From the NCBI RefSeq assembly GCF_026151205.1, contig NC_087079.1:10158635-10222634 (forward strand): a stretch of DNA of 64,000 nt. The letters are read 5' to 3'. The translations under genes were made by a program, and so were the position numbers. This document shows, one piece after another, positions 63,784 to 64,000 of the stretch. The stretch is from Bolinopsis microptera (lineage: Eukaryota; Ctenophora; Tentaculata; Lobata; Bolinopsidae). Numbering within the stretch: the first letter of the stretch is position 1; the number at the start of each line of letters is the position of its first letter. Under the pieces are notes generated by a model. The model was not told the origin of the DNA. It saw only the letters and a program-made list of their open reading frames with translations, and made no database searches.

Positions 63784-64000
63784 GTAAGTTTCATGATTAA
63801 TTTTAAATGTAACTTTTACAAATGGCCACTGAAAGATCTATATTATTTACTATTTGATAGTAAGAATGTGGTTATAATAATTGAAACGATGACCTGTAAT
63901 ATACATCATAAGTAACGACAATAAGTAAAGAATACTAGAATACTATTGTGGTCTTGGGTAGATATACTGCTCTTATATATTGTATATGAACATATAATAA

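Overview
This is eukaryotic, almost certainly metazoan, nuclear DNA. Genes are split by GT-AG introns of about 100 bp to 14 kb, the base composition is AT-rich, minisatellites are abundant, and there are metazoan-type proteins (Rh ammonium channel, F-BAR/SH3 adaptor, rhodopsin-like GPCR, ShK-domain secreted protein) plus an intact Penelope-like retroelement. Degenerate TTAGGG tracts fit an animal. The many intronless genes nested in introns and the ShK/Cys-rich secreted proteins suggest an invertebrate, perhaps an early-branching marine one. I cannot name the species.

Layout. 1-2.6 kb: upstream region with three diverged copies of a 200-350 bp repeat. 2.6-10.5 kb (+): a complete 12-exon Rh-type ammonium/CO2 channel gene; I rebuilt all exons and they sum to 480 codons including stop. 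Its stop codon and last eleven codons lie inside a mariner-type MITE. 12.8-59.3 kb (-): one 46.5-kb gene of 23 exons encoding an 823-residue F-BAR / HR1-like / C1-like / double-SH3 adaptor (Bzz1 / nervous wreck-FCHSD / TOCA class). Every splice phase matches, including a 19-nt microexon about 8 kb from the nearest exon on one side and 14 kb on the other. Its two giant introns hold most of the window's other content: a 5.2-kb element with 0.95-kb terminal direct repeats and a nested foldback element; a hAT MITE with an 8-bp target duplication; a full-length Penelope-like element; a secreted Cys-rich gene broken by an A10 tract; an intronless MFS transporter; a LINE RNase H domain interrupted by a DNA transposon; a secreted ShK gene with a His/Asp/Glu repeat tail; a GPCR carrying one in-frame stop; and an 8-kb palindrome of opposed satellite arrays. 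61.4 kb to the window end (+): a divergently transcribed gene of unknown function, six exons seen, running off the edge. About 2 kb separates it from the adaptor gene, with three CACGTG boxes at 11-bp spacing.

The most unusual observations are (i) an array of 17 tandem copies of the last 20 nt of the SH3 exon together with its 5' splice site, each preceded by a pyrimidine tract so that it resembles a recursive-splicing AG|GT site; (ii) the head-to-head satellite palindrome with a coding-like 243-bp core repeat; (iii) nested transposons whose insertion points can be resolved to the base.
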